17,199 nucleotides of DNA from an uncultured Alphaproteobacteria bacterium (lineage in GTDB: Bacteria > Pseudomonadota > Alphaproteobacteria > Caulobacterales > Caulobacteraceae), in the NCBI GenBank assembly GCA_903933475.1, contig CAIZKE010000146.1, positions 1 to 17,199 of the forward strand, written 5' to 3'. Positions 1-6,933 of the stretch are shown one piece after another; the stretch's first letter is position 1, and each line of letters begins with the position of its first letter. Made by a program: the position numbers and the translations under genes. The notes under the pieces were generated by a model that saw nothing but the letters and a program-made list of their open reading frames with translations, had not been told where the DNA came from and made no database searches.

Positions 1-255
1 CACCCCGTCGCAGTCGAGGCGCGCGGCCAGGTCGGGGTCGTCATTCAGGATCAGCGCGGCGTCATGCGCCCGGGCGATGGGCCCCAGCACCCGGACCGCC
101 TCGGTGATCTCGGCTTCCGAGGCGTCCTTAAGTCGGACCTGCAGGGCGGCCACGTCCCCGGCGGACAGGGCGGCTTCCAGGCGTCCGGCAAAGACGGCGA
201 GGTCGCCCAACTGAGGCGGCGTGATCAGGTACAGGCGGCAGGCAGGTCGGGACAT
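1..255 (-). CDS. thiE: Thiamine-phosphate synthase, N-terminal 85 residues (truncated by window edge)
   Basis: ThiE joins the pyrimidine and thiazole phosphates into thiamine monophosphate in the cytoplasm. Reading leftward from an ATG at 253-255, the 85 codons stay open to base 1. The N-terminus has the family signature LYLITPPQL at residues 8-16 (first beta strand of the TIM barrel), then a Leu/Ala-rich helix, then ALQVRLKDAS (the family's 'lQlR.K' strand), then ALILNDDPDLAARL (the 'iNDr.dlA' strand), ending at DCDGV just where HLG would be expected. The family is about 200-220 residues, so more than half of the gene lies outside the window. It diverges from the gene starting at 461. Recognition rests on motif memory. 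A related ThiE/TenI-like protein is the main alternative. Confidence 0.78.
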   Translation of the reverse strand, partial: MSRPACRLYLITPPQLGDLAVFAGRLEAALSAGDVAALQVRLKDASEAEITEAVRVLGPIARAHDAALILNDDPDLAARLDCDGV

Positions 256-335
256 AGCCCTTCCTTAGCGCTGTCCGACCGGACGCCCAAGGCCCCGGGG
301 CCCGGAATGTGTTGGGACGCACGACGCGCGATGCG

Positions 336-384
336 AGAGCCTGTTCCCTTCAGATGGAACGTCTGAAGGGGCAAAACAGGCTCT
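336..384. repeat. Palindromic element 1 (nested inverted repeat)
   Basis: The outer arms AGAGCCTGTT (336-345) and AACAGGCTCT (375-384) are perfect 10-bp complements. A second perfect 9-bp pair, CCCTTCAGA (346-354) and TCTGAAGGG (362-370), sits directly inside, leaving a 7-nt loop and a short bulge at 371-374. The unit is about 49 bp and would fold as a long hairpin on either strand. No T-run follows, so it looks more like a dispersed intergenic palindrome of the alphaproteobacterial RIME/REP kind than a terminator. It lies 81 bp upstream of the thiE start, in the divergent spacer. Confidence 0.75.
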
Positions 385-396
385 AAGTCCAAAACG

Positions 397-450
397 TTAG
401 ATCCTGTTTGGATCCGATAACCGGTTCCCACTTATCGGAACATGATCTAA
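397..450. repeat. Palindromic element 2 (alphaproteobacterial 'GTGGGAACCGG' type repeat)
   Basis: The outer arms TTAGATC (397-403) and GATCTAA (444-450) and the inner arms CCGATAA (414-420) and TTATCGG (432-438) enclose the loop CCGGTTCCCAC. Read on the minus strand, the core is GTGGGAACCGGTTATCGG, which resembles a palindromic repeat I recall as abundant in Rhizobiales and also seen in Caulobacterales. Its outer arms carry the same CTGTT/AACA flank seen in element 1, only 12 bp away, so the two may be related copies. It ends 10 bp before the ATG at 461 and so would sit in the leader of that gene. Confidence 0.72.
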
Positions 451-460
451 GGCGCGGCGA

Positions 461-943
461 ATGTCCCTGCTCTCTGATGACCTGCTTTCCCTGCGCCTTG
501 CGCTTGACGCCGGCGACAGCGCCACGGCGGTGCTCCAGGCCCGCTGCGAAGCGCTTGGACTGCCCGGTGGACCCTGGGTCCGGGCCCGGGTGGAGCCCTG
601 CCTGGAGATCGCGGACGCCGGGATCAGGGCGCGCCTGCAGGCAGCCCCCGAGGAAGACCTGGCCTGCCGCAGGGTCCGCCTGGTCTGGGGGGCTTTCGTC
701 CTGTCCCAGGCCGTGAACTGGTACCGGCCCGGGCGTCTGACCGACGACATGCGCCGTCGACTTGCGGAGACGGAAGAGCCCTTCGGCGTGGTGGCCCGGC
801 CCCTCGGCTATCGCCGCATCCGGCTGGAGACACGCCTCGTCGAGGCTGCCGGGCGGGTCTCGGCCCTGCACTGCCAGGCCTTGCTGGTCACGGGAGCCGG
901 AGAACCCCTGGCCCTGGTCGAGGAAGTCTATCCCGGCGACTGA
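461..943 (+). CDS. Chorismate lyase-like (UbiC/DUF98-type) protein
   Basis: A 160-residue soluble protein with no signal peptide or membrane segment. The C-terminus aligns by eye with E. coli UbiC: GEPLALVEEVYP here against GKPLLLTELFLP there, which places Glu154 on the UbiC catalytic glutamate (Glu155). PFGVVAR near residues 107-113 sits where UbiC has its PLGRYLF segment, and an Arg-rich strand followed by VNWYRPGRL (residues 70-92) corresponds to the UbiC substrate-binding region. UbiC releases pyruvate from chorismate to give 4-hydroxybenzoate, the ubiquinone ring precursor, so a role in quinone synthesis is plausible but inferred. The ATG lies just after a palindromic repeat with only a weak AAGG-like ribosome site at 449-452. 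It converges on opgH with a 21-bp gap. Overall similarity to UbiC is low, so another member of the fold is possible. Confidence 0.6.
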   Translation: MSLLSDDLLSLRLALDAGDSATAVLQARCEALGLPGGPWVRARVEPCLEIADAGIRARLQAAPEEDLACRRVRLVWGAFVLSQAVNWYRPGRLTDDMRRRLAETEEPFGVVARPLGYRRIRLETRLVEAAGRVSALHCQALLVTGAGEPLALVEEVYPGD

Positions 944-964
944 ATCCGGGCGTCCGTGCGGTGG

Positions 965-2917
965 TCAGGCCGCCTCGGGCAAGGCGCCGGCAAGGCCGGC
1001 TCTGACGGGCGCGGCTACTGGCTGCGACAGGGGCCGGCGACCTCGCGCCGGACGCCCGGGGAGGTCGAGTTCCTCGGGGGTCAGCAGGAAGCCCGCCCGG
1101 CGCGCGGCGGCGCCGACCTCGACCCGTGAGCCGAGGATGGAGATGGCTGGGGCCGCCAGAAGCGGCAGGACGATGGGCAGGAAGACCAGGGTCAGGTCGG
1201 GGCGGGCGAGGAGGGCGGCGGCGAAGACGACGCCGGCCCGGACCTCCCAGGCGTGAGCGGCGAAGGCCTCAGACCAGCGCATCCGGCCAGCCTCCCGCTG
1301 CTGCGGCCGCCAGCCGGAATCCCGGCCCGAGAAGATTTCGATCAGCATGCGCGTGTGGCTGACCATCATGATCGGCGCCATGACCATGGACATGATCATC
1401 TCCAGGGCGACCCCCGGAAGGATGAAGCCGACGCCGCCAAAGGCCTCGCGGTCTCGCCGGCGGCCAAGCACCAGCAGGGCGCCAAACAGCTTGGGTCCGA
1501 ACAGGAGGAACCAGGACAGTGTGGCCATCCAGATGACGATGAGGCCGTCATGTCGCGGTTCGACGAGGGTGCGCCAACCGTGCAGGGTCGAGATCTCGAC
1601 CAGACGGGGCTCGGTCTGGAACTGGATGACCAGGCCGGTCAGCAGGGCCAGGAACCACAGGGGCGAGGCCAGGTAGGCCATCACGCCGATCAGCATCTGC
1701 AGGCGGCTCATGGGGTGCAGGCCGGCGCCGGTCAGCAGTCGCAGGTGCTGCATGTTGCCCTGGCACCAGCGACGGTCGCGCGCCAGGAAGGCCTGCAGGC
1801 TGGGAGGGGCCTCCTCGAAGCTGCCAGGCAGGGCACCGGTCATGTGCACGGCCCAGCCCTGACGCCGGAGATAGGCGGCCTCGACCGAGTCATGGCTCAT
1901 GACATGTCCGCCCAGGGGCTTTCGCCCGGGCAGGACGGGCAGGCCGCAGGACTCCGCAAAGGCCCGGACGCGGACGATGGCGTTGTGGCCGAAATAGGCC
2001 GACTCCGGGCCGCTCCACCAGGCCAGGCCCGTGGCGGCGACGCGGCCGTACAGGCGCACGCCGAACTGTTGGACCCTCTGGTAGAGGGTTTCGGCATTGA
2101 CGATGGCCGGGGTGGTCTGGATCAGGCCTGCCCGGGGATTCCGCTCCATGGCGTCGACCAGGTGAAGCAGGGTTTCGCCGGACATCAGGCTGTCCGCGTC
2201 GAGGATGACCATGTGCGGATAGGCACCGCCGAACCGGCGAACCCAGTCGGCAATGTTGCCGGCCTTACGCTCGGTGTTCGACTCCCGGCGCCGGTAATAG
2301 ATCCGGCAGGAGGATACCAGGCGGAAGCCCTGGAAGGCTGTCCACTCTGCCTTTGCGGCCTCCGGACAGGTCGAGTCCGAAAGGATGAAGATGTCGAAGG
2401 CACCTGCGGCTTCAAGCGCCTTAAGGCTCGCGTCGATCCGGGCCAGGCGATTGAAGGACGCGCCGACGTCCTCGTTGTAGAGAGGCATGAGCAGGGCCGT
2501 GCGGACGCTTGGCCTGCGAGGCCGCTCGGGGAAGTCGAAGAGGTCGCGATCGCCTCTTGCGGTCTGCAGCACCAGGCCGGCCAGGGCGCTGCAGAACCAT
2601 CCCGACAGGGGGATGATCAGGGCTGAGAACAGGCACAAGGCGATAATCTCAAGGGCGGTGAAGCCCTCCTCGGCATAGATGCGAGCCGGGGTGAGGAAGG
2701 CGAGTATGGCCAGGGACAAGGTCGCCGCCAGCATGACCAGGCGGCGGAAGGCGAGGCCCCGGGGCGCGGGAACCGGAGGCGGTGTCCCGGCCTCTGCAAG
2801 GTCCTGCCTTGGCATTTCCAGGGGGGACGCATCGGGAAGCCAGGCCCGCACTGTGTCTGCGGCCGTCCAGGCGCTCCCGGTGGGGACGCTGAACTCACTG
2901 CTGCGAACGCCTTCCAT
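965..2917 (-). CDS. opgH: Glucans biosynthesis glucosyltransferase H (osmoregulated periplasmic glucan synthase)
   Basis: OpgH is an inner-membrane GT2-family enzyme that polymerises UDP-glucose into the periplasmic glucan backbone. The 650-residue product has a Pro-rich cytoplasmic N-terminus, two membrane segments around residues 60-80 and 88-118, and a cytosolic GT2 domain opening with TALLMPLYNED (140-150). The catalytic motifs are visible: DAD at 240-242 (UDP/metal), SHD at 341-343 and RDRRWCQGN at 380-388 (the family's R/QxxRW motif). Further membrane helices lie near 408-432 and 470-520, with a last pair around 573-600. Length is shorter than the roughly 850-residue E. coli enzyme but normal for short alphaproteobacterial forms. 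The ATG at 2915-2917 is preceded by AGGGAG 11 nt upstream. No opgG or opgD lies in the window. It is the last gene of the minus-strand block, with 143 bp separating it from the DUF998 gene. Confidence 0.93.
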   Translation of the reverse strand: MEGVRSSEFSVPTGSAWTAADTVRAWLPDASPLEMPRQDLAEAGTPPPVPAPRGLAFRRLVMLAATLSLAILAFLTPARIYAEEGFTALEIIALCLFSALIIPLSGWFCSALAGLVLQTARGDRDLFDFPERPRRPSVRTALLMPLYNEDVGASFNRLARIDASLKALEAAGAFDIFILSDSTCPEAAKAEWTAFQGFRLVSSCRIYYRRRESNTERKAGNIADWVRRFGGAYPHMVILDADSLMSGETLLHLVDAMERNPRAGLIQTTPAIVNAETLYQRVQQFGVRLYGRVAATGLAWWSGPESAYFGHNAIVRVRAFAESCGLPVLPGRKPLGGHVMSHDSVEAAYLRRQGWAVHMTGALPGSFEEAPPSLQAFLARDRRWCQGNMQHLRLLTGAGLHPMSRLQMLIGVMAYLASPLWFLALLTGLVIQFQTEPRLVEISTLHGWRTLVEPRHDGLIVIWMATLSWFLLFGPKLFGALLVLGRRRDREAFGGVGFILPGVALEMIMSMVMAPIMMVSHTRMLIEIFSGRDSGWRPQQREAGRMRWSEAFAAHAWEVRAGVVFAAALLARPDLTLVFLPIVLPLLAAPAISILGSRVEVGAAARRAGFLLTPEELDLPGRPARGRRPLSQPVAAPVRAGLAGALPEAA

Positions 2918-2969
2918 TTCCCGTGCCGCTCCCTGGATCCACCGACGGACGGCAGCTGATCACGAACAT

Positions 2970-2999
2970 GTTATGCTGCATTGCGGCAAATGCAATAAC
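2970..2999. promoter_or_regulatory. Inverted repeat upstream of opgH, possible operator
   Basis: In the 143-bp spacer before opgH, GTTAT (2970-2974) and GCATT (2978-2982) pair with AATGC (2989-2993) and ATAAC (2995-2999), an imperfect 30-bp dyad in a locally AT-richer patch. It contains the string TGCTGCATTGCGGCA, which resembles the TGC-N-GCA style boxes bound by PhaR-type regulators in alphaproteobacteria. That resemblance is from memory and weak. Position (53 bp before the opgH ATG) fits a promoter or operator. It is too imperfect and lacks a T-run for a terminator. Confidence 0.4.
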
Positions 3000-3060
3000 G
3001 GAATCGTGAAGTGTGGTCTGCGCAGACTTCAGGCGGTTGCGGTTAGGCGGTGCCCGAATT

Positions 3061-3699
3061 TCAGGCGTCGGCCGCGGATCGGGCCTGGGCGAGAAGCCGC
3101 CGCTCAAGGGCGTAGGCCGCGATGCCGGTCCACCCGACCAGAACGATCGCGAAGGCCCGCTCCCACCAGCCGACATTGGCGTCGTTGACCAGGCCCTTGA
3201 AGATCAGGTGCTTGGTCAGGACGGTCAGGACCGCCATGACCAGGAAGACGCTGAGGAGGAAGATCCGGAGCCGACCCGTGCCCTCGATCCGCCGCAGGGC
3301 CCAGACCATGGCCAGGGGCGCGATCTGTATGCCCAGCCCCAGGTTGATGGCGAGATGCCGCGGGTCTGGCCAGGGATAGAGGCTCGACAGGACCAGCCCA
3401 ACGCCGGCGAGGCCGAAGCAGAGGGCGATGACGGCGGCGGATACCCTTGCGCCGCCCAGGGCCAGAAGGGAAAGGGCGAAGCCGATTCCCGCAAGGCCGG
3501 CACCTGCGCCCGAGACCAGGACCCCGACATTGAAGATGGCCGGATGGGGAGCCGCCGCGCCGCCCAGTTCGCTCAGGTACTGGGTGGCGTGGTCGAAGCC
3601 CGGCCATGTCAGGGCGGCCAGGCCGACGCTGGCGTAGGCGAGGATCGGTGCCGCAATCCCGATCTGCAGGAGAACGCGGCGGCGGCGGAACCGGGTCAT
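3061..3699 (-). CDS. DUF998 family integral membrane protein
   Basis: A 212-residue, strongly hydrophobic protein with about six predicted membrane helices. Near the N-terminus it has the family pattern HATQYLSELGGA (residues 36-47) followed by IFNVGVLVSGAGAG, and then SLYPWPDPRHLAIN, matching the 'FP.D...H' loop typical of DUF998. The biochemical function of DUF998 proteins is unknown. Its ATG (3697-3699) overlaps the TGA of the upstream acyltransferase by 4 bp (ATGA), so the two are probably translationally coupled. The stop at 3061 lies 143 bp before opgH on the same strand. From its place between an acyltransferase and a glucan synthase I infer an envelope role, but nothing in the sequence names a substrate. 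Confidence 0.82.
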   Translation of the reverse strand: MTRFRRRRVLLQIGIAAPILAYASVGLAALTWPGFDHATQYLSELGGAAAPHPAIFNVGVLVSGAGAGLAGIGFALSLLALGGARVSAAVIALCFGLAGVGLVLSSLYPWPDPRHLAINLGLGIQIAPLAMVWALRRIEGTGRLRIFLLSVFLVMAVLTVLTKHLIFKGLVNDANVGWWERAFAIVLVGWTGIAAYALERRLLAQARSAADA

Positions 3700-4820
3700 G
3701 GCGTTCTCGGCCTTGGCCGCAGGCCCCAGAGGGGGCGAAGGGGTCCGCTCCGTCGGATGATCTCATAGACCGCCACGCTACCGCCGAGGGTGATCAGCAC
3801 CAGCAGGCCAGCTTCGACGCCGACAGGCAGGCCCCGGGGTTTCAGCAGGTGGGCGGCGATCACCAGCAGGGTCTGGTGGGCGAGGTAACAGGGAAACACC
3901 GCATCGGTCAGGTACCGAAGGGCCGGTCCGTCTGCGCCTCTCAGGTGACGGCTGCCAAAGCCGAGGACGGCGCAGATGGTGGACCACTGGTACACCGCGA
4001 AGACCAGGTTGGCGGGAGACGATGGCGGCTGGTCCAAGGGTTGGGACAAGGCGATCAAGGCAGGCAAGCTGACGGCTGCCACGACCAGTGACATCCAACG
4101 CATACCCTCGAACCTCGTCCAGACGTCGTCACGCAGGGCTAGGAGGAACCCGGTCAGGAAGACGCCGAAGGACATGGCGTGGTTGTAGGGATCATCGGTG
4201 ATGTGGTTGGTCAGCCCCGCAGACGGGAAGATCCAGAGCCGGAGCAGGGCCAGGTAGATCATCGGTATGACCAGCAGGCCTGGGCCCCCAAGGAGCCGGG
4301 CCAGCAGGGTCTCCAGCCAGCTGAAAACCCGCGGGGCCGAGGCCAGGGCGAGGGCGCCGACACTGTAGACGGTGATGTAGAGCACGAACCAGATGTGGTT
4401 CAGGGGCACGCCGTCCCTCAGGCCCGCCGGACTGAATTCGGACAGCCACCAGGTACCGAGGGATCCCGAGAAGCTGCCCTTCTCCACAGCCTCGATCCAG
4501 GACTGCGGCGGCACCAGGACGAGGATCCCGAAGAGCAGGGGCGGAACCAGTCGGCGCAGGCGCTGCCCTATCGCCTGGGCGGGCGGCGTCCGCCTCACCA
4601 TGAACCTCAGGGCGATCCCCGAGACCATGAACAGGAGGGTCAGCCGCCAGGGGTTTGTGACCAGGGCCGCCAGTCCCAGGCCCGGCACGGTGTGCGGGCT
4701 GTGCACATGCCAGTCCCACGGCGCATAGACGAGGCCGACATGGTAGAGGATGAGCACGCCGAAGGCGGCGATGCGGATCCAGTCAATGTCCGCGCGGCGC
4801 TGGAGTTTAGCGGTGCTCAC
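3696..4820 (-). CDS. Acyltransferase 3 family membrane protein, OpgC/MdoC-like
   Basis: A 374-residue polytopic protein of the acyltransferase-3 family, which moves acyl groups onto periplasmic or extracellular glycans. The N-terminus shows the family opening IDWIRIAAFGVLILYHVGL (residues 12-30) with Arg16 and His27, the usual conserved Arg and His of helix 1, and then LLFMVSGIALRF, the counterpart of the 'F.lSG' helix. About ten membrane helices follow. The WDWHVHS segment after helix 1 recalls OpgC, which succinylates periplasmic glucans. Being two genes upstream of opgH, it could decorate the OpgH product, but this is inference from context. The start is a GTG (4818-4820) with AAAGG about 4 nt upstream. 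It overlaps the DUF998 gene by 4 bp and follows the DUF3501 gene by 57 bp. Other acyltransferase-3 roles, such as O-antigen or peptidoglycan modification, remain possible. Confidence 0.83.
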   Translation of the reverse strand: MSTAKLQRRADIDWIRIAAFGVLILYHVGLVYAPWDWHVHSPHTVPGLGLAALVTNPWRLTLLFMVSGIALRFMVRRTPPAQAIGQRLRRLVPPLLFGILVLVPPQSWIEAVEKGSFSGSLGTWWLSEFSPAGLRDGVPLNHIWFVLYITVYSVGALALASAPRVFSWLETLLARLLGGPGLLVIPMIYLALLRLWIFPSAGLTNHITDDPYNHAMSFGVFLTGFLLALRDDVWTRFEGMRWMSLVVAAVSLPALIALSQPLDQPPSSPANLVFAVYQWSTICAVLGFGSRHLRGADGPALRYLTDAVFPCYLAHQTLLVIAAHLLKPRGLPVGVEAGLLVLITLGGSVAVYEIIRRSGPLRPLWGLRPRPRTP

Positions 4821-4877
4821 GGACCTTTCTATGCGACGGGAAGGCCCGTCCTGTCCACGTCGGCTGTGGCTCTCCGA

Positions 4878-5471
4878 TCAGGAGAAGTCGCGCGCCAGCT
4901 CGGCCCGGGTTGCGGGTGTCAGGCCCGTCATGTGGACGTAGGCCTCATGGTCGCAGCCTACTAGGACCTGGACGCCCGGCGACCGGAATACCGCCTTCTG
5001 CGCATCGGTCAGCGGGAAGTGCAGGAAGTGCACCGAGGAGGTCTTTCCGTCCTCACGCGTGCGCTCGACGTCGCCGTCCTGGACGCCGTAGATCCTCTCG
5101 TCCCCGACCTGAAGGTAGAGATGTTCCTCGACGCCGCCGAGGCGGGCGAGGGTGGCGGCGCGCCGGATCGCGTCCTCGATCTCGAACATCACGGTCGCCA
5201 CGAGTTCCGAGCCCTGGGGCACCAGGGGATTGTAGGCTGCCAGCTCGTCTGCGACCTGCGCCGGGCCACCCTTCTCGATCAGGAGCATCTCCTGGATCTG
5301 GAACAGCATGGTCTCGTAGGTCTCGAAATAGAATGTACAGACCGGTCCGAGGTCCAGTCGGCGTAGCCGCTTCAGGGGCAGGAGCGCCGAGCGGCGGGCC
5401 ATGCGCTCACGGGCGAACTCGGCATCGGGGAGGATGTCTGCAGGGGTAATGCGGCGCTGGGCGGTGGGCAT
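4878..5471 (-). CDS. DUF3501 family protein
   Basis: A soluble 197-residue protein from the ATG at 5469-5471. It begins with MPTAQRRITPADIL and contains KRLRRLDLGPVCTFYFETYETMLFQIQEMLLIEK, which I recognise as the core of DUF3501, followed by ELAAYNPLVP and a C-terminal VLVGCDHEAYVHM strand. DUF3501 has no established activity. Family members typically sit next to a rubrerythrin and a GlpC/HdrD-like Fe-S protein, exactly as here. The ATG lies 2 nt past the TGA of the Fe-S gene and has GGAG 10 nt upstream. A TTG at 5475-5477 would add two residues and overlap that stop, but I prefer the ATG. A role in peroxide or redox stress, perhaps supporting electron flow to rubrerythrin, is inferred from context alone. 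Confidence 0.85.
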   Translation of the reverse strand: MPTAQRRITPADILPDAEFARERMARRSALLPLKRLRRLDLGPVCTFYFETYETMLFQIQEMLLIEKGGPAQVADELAAYNPLVPQGSELVATVMFEIEDAIRRAATLARLGGVEEHLYLQVGDERIYGVQDGDVERTREDGKTSSVHFLHFPLTDAQKAVFRSPGVQVLVGCDHEAYVHMTGLTPATRAELARDFS

Positions 5472-5473
5472 GG

Positions 5474-6841
5474 TCAAAGAACTCCGTAGGCGCGGGCGAA
5501 GATTTCGATCGGATGGGACTGGCGGGGCTGTGGACCCTGGCCGGTGGCCTCGTCGTCGGCCAGCAGCTGGCCAATGTGCTTGCAGGCCAGGGGGCAGTCC
5601 GAGCAGAGCTCGGCGGAGCCCTTCTGGGCCACCTGCTTGGCGGTGGGGCGACCGACCTTCACGGCCAGGGGCCGGGTCGACTTCATGACGCCGAAGGTGC
5701 CGCCGTGGCCGGAGCAGCGCTCGACGATCTCGACCTTGGTGTCCGGGATCAGCTTGAGCATGTCGGCCGACCGCGCGCCCATGTTCTGGGCCCGGGCGTG
5801 GCAGGAATGGTGCACGGTGACCCCGCCCTCGACGGGGGTCAGGCCCGGGGCGAGGCCCAGGTCCCGGTTCAGGTCGACGATGTACTGGCAGATGTCACGG
5901 GTGGCGGCGCCAAGCTTCTTGACCGCGGGATCCTCCGGCAGGATGAGCGGCCACTCGAACTTCATCATCAGGCCGCAGGACGCCGTCAGGGCGACCACCT
6001 CGTAGCCCTGGTCGATGTAGGGCTCGAAGACGGCGGCCACGCGGGCGGCCTTGCCCGCCACGCCCGCAAGGTCGCCGCTCTCGAGCTGGGGCATGCCGCA
6101 GCATTCTGGGTAGACGACCTTGGCCTCTATGCCCTGGCGGGCCAGGACCCGGGCGGCGGCGACGCCGGTGTCAGGTCCGTTGTACTCGACCGAGCAGGTC
6201 GAATAGATCGCCACCTTCCGCTTTCCGAAGGCCGGGCCCGCCGGGTTGGGCGGGACGGGAGTGGGCAGCAGGTCCGTGGCGGTCTTGCCATGATATTTGG
6301 GCAGCTCGACCTCGGCGTCGATCTCGGCGATGGCCTCGAGCAGCTTGCGGATCGGGGTATTCTTGCGGGCGGTCCCCCAGTTGGCGATCCGCGCCAGCGG
6401 CTTCGCCAGACGGCCATTCCGGTCGGTCTTGCCCAGTTCATCCCGTACGAAGCTCTTCTCGCCGGCCCGGCGCTTGGCGGCCCGGTAGCGCAGGATCAGG
6501 TGGGGGATGTCGATGTTGAATTCATGCGGCGGCACATAGGGGCACTTGGTCAGGAAGCACATGTCGCAAAGGGTGCAGGCCTCATCGACCTTGGCGTATT
6601 CACTCTTCGGAACACTGTCGAGCTCGCCGGTCTTGGACTCATCGATCATGTCGAAGAGGCGCGGGAAGCTGTCGCACAGGTTGAAGCACCGCCGGCAGGT
6701 GTGACAGACGTCGAACTGGCGCTCCATCTCGGCCTCGACGGCCTCGAGGTCGTAATAGGCCTCGTCGCGCCACTCGATGGGGTGGCGGAAGGGGGCGGCC
6801 AGGCTGCCCTCGCGGGCTTTGGGCTTCGTCGTGTCCGACAT
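5474..6841 (-). CDS. Heterodisulfide reductase-related (Fe-S)-binding protein, GlpC/HdrD type
   Basis: A 455-residue protein with two ferredoxin-type [4Fe-4S] motifs, C46-x2-C49-x2-C52-x3-C56 and C89-x2-C92-x2-C95-x4-C100-P. It also has the paired CCG-domain signatures of HdrB/GlpC: ECCGMPQLESGD with Cys247/248, HHSCHARAQNMG with Cys347 and ERCSGHGGTFG with Cys376. A further cluster-like CSDCPLAC lies at 413-420. Such proteins pass electrons between quinones, flavoproteins or thiols and a partner. In this arrangement I infer that it reduces the neighbouring rubrerythrin, which lacks its own rubredoxin domain. No membrane helix is evident. The ATG is at 6839-6841, 92 bp after the rubrerythrin stop with a strong hairpin in between, and it abuts the DUF3501 gene downstream, which fits one operon. 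Confidence 0.88.
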   Translation of the reverse strand: MSDTTKPKAREGSLAAPFRHPIEWRDEAYYDLEAVEAEMERQFDVCHTCRRCFNLCDSFPRLFDMIDESKTGELDSVPKSEYAKVDEACTLCDMCFLTKCPYVPPHEFNIDIPHLILRYRAAKRRAGEKSFVRDELGKTDRNGRLAKPLARIANWGTARKNTPIRKLLEAIAEIDAEVELPKYHGKTATDLLPTPVPPNPAGPAFGKRKVAIYSTCSVEYNGPDTGVAAARVLARQGIEAKVVYPECCGMPQLESGDLAGVAGKAARVAAVFEPYIDQGYEVVALTASCGLMMKFEWPLILPEDPAVKKLGAATRDICQYIVDLNRDLGLAPGLTPVEGGVTVHHSCHARAQNMGARSADMLKLIPDTKVEIVERCSGHGGTFGVMKSTRPLAVKVGRPTAKQVAQKGSAELCSDCPLACKHIGQLLADDEATGQGPQPRQSHPIEIFARAYGVL

Positions 6842-6882
6842 GTCGCGGGCTCCAGGCAGGCTTCCGGAAGGGGGATGCGAAA

Positions 6883-6912
6883 CCGGCGGCGGACCTCTCG
6901 GCCCGCCGCCGG
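6883..6912 (-). terminator. GC-rich intercistronic hairpin between rubrerythrin and the Fe-S gene
   Basis: Perfect 10-bp arms CCGGCGGCGG (6883-6892) and CCGCCGCCGG (6903-6912) enclose a 10-nt loop. Read on the coding (minus) strand the stem is followed by only a short TTT (GTTTCGC), so it would be a weak or partial terminator, or an mRNA-stabilising stem. It starts 22 bp after the rubrerythrin stop and ends 41 bp before the Fe-S protein start. That position would allow far more rubrerythrin than Fe-S/DUF3501 transcript. Confidence 0.55.
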
Positions 6913-6933
6913 CGCAGCGTCAGTCCCGCAGGA

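Noticed and set aside
128..431. Short minus-strand open frames across the thiE start region and spacer
   Set aside because: The thiE frame (1-255) has clear ThiE motifs. The others are out of frame with it and cross the palindromic repeats.
1253..2626. 457-codon plus-strand open frame opposite opgH
   Set aside because: The opposite strand carries all OpgH catalytic motifs. The plus frame is Gln/Gly/His-rich and matches nothing.
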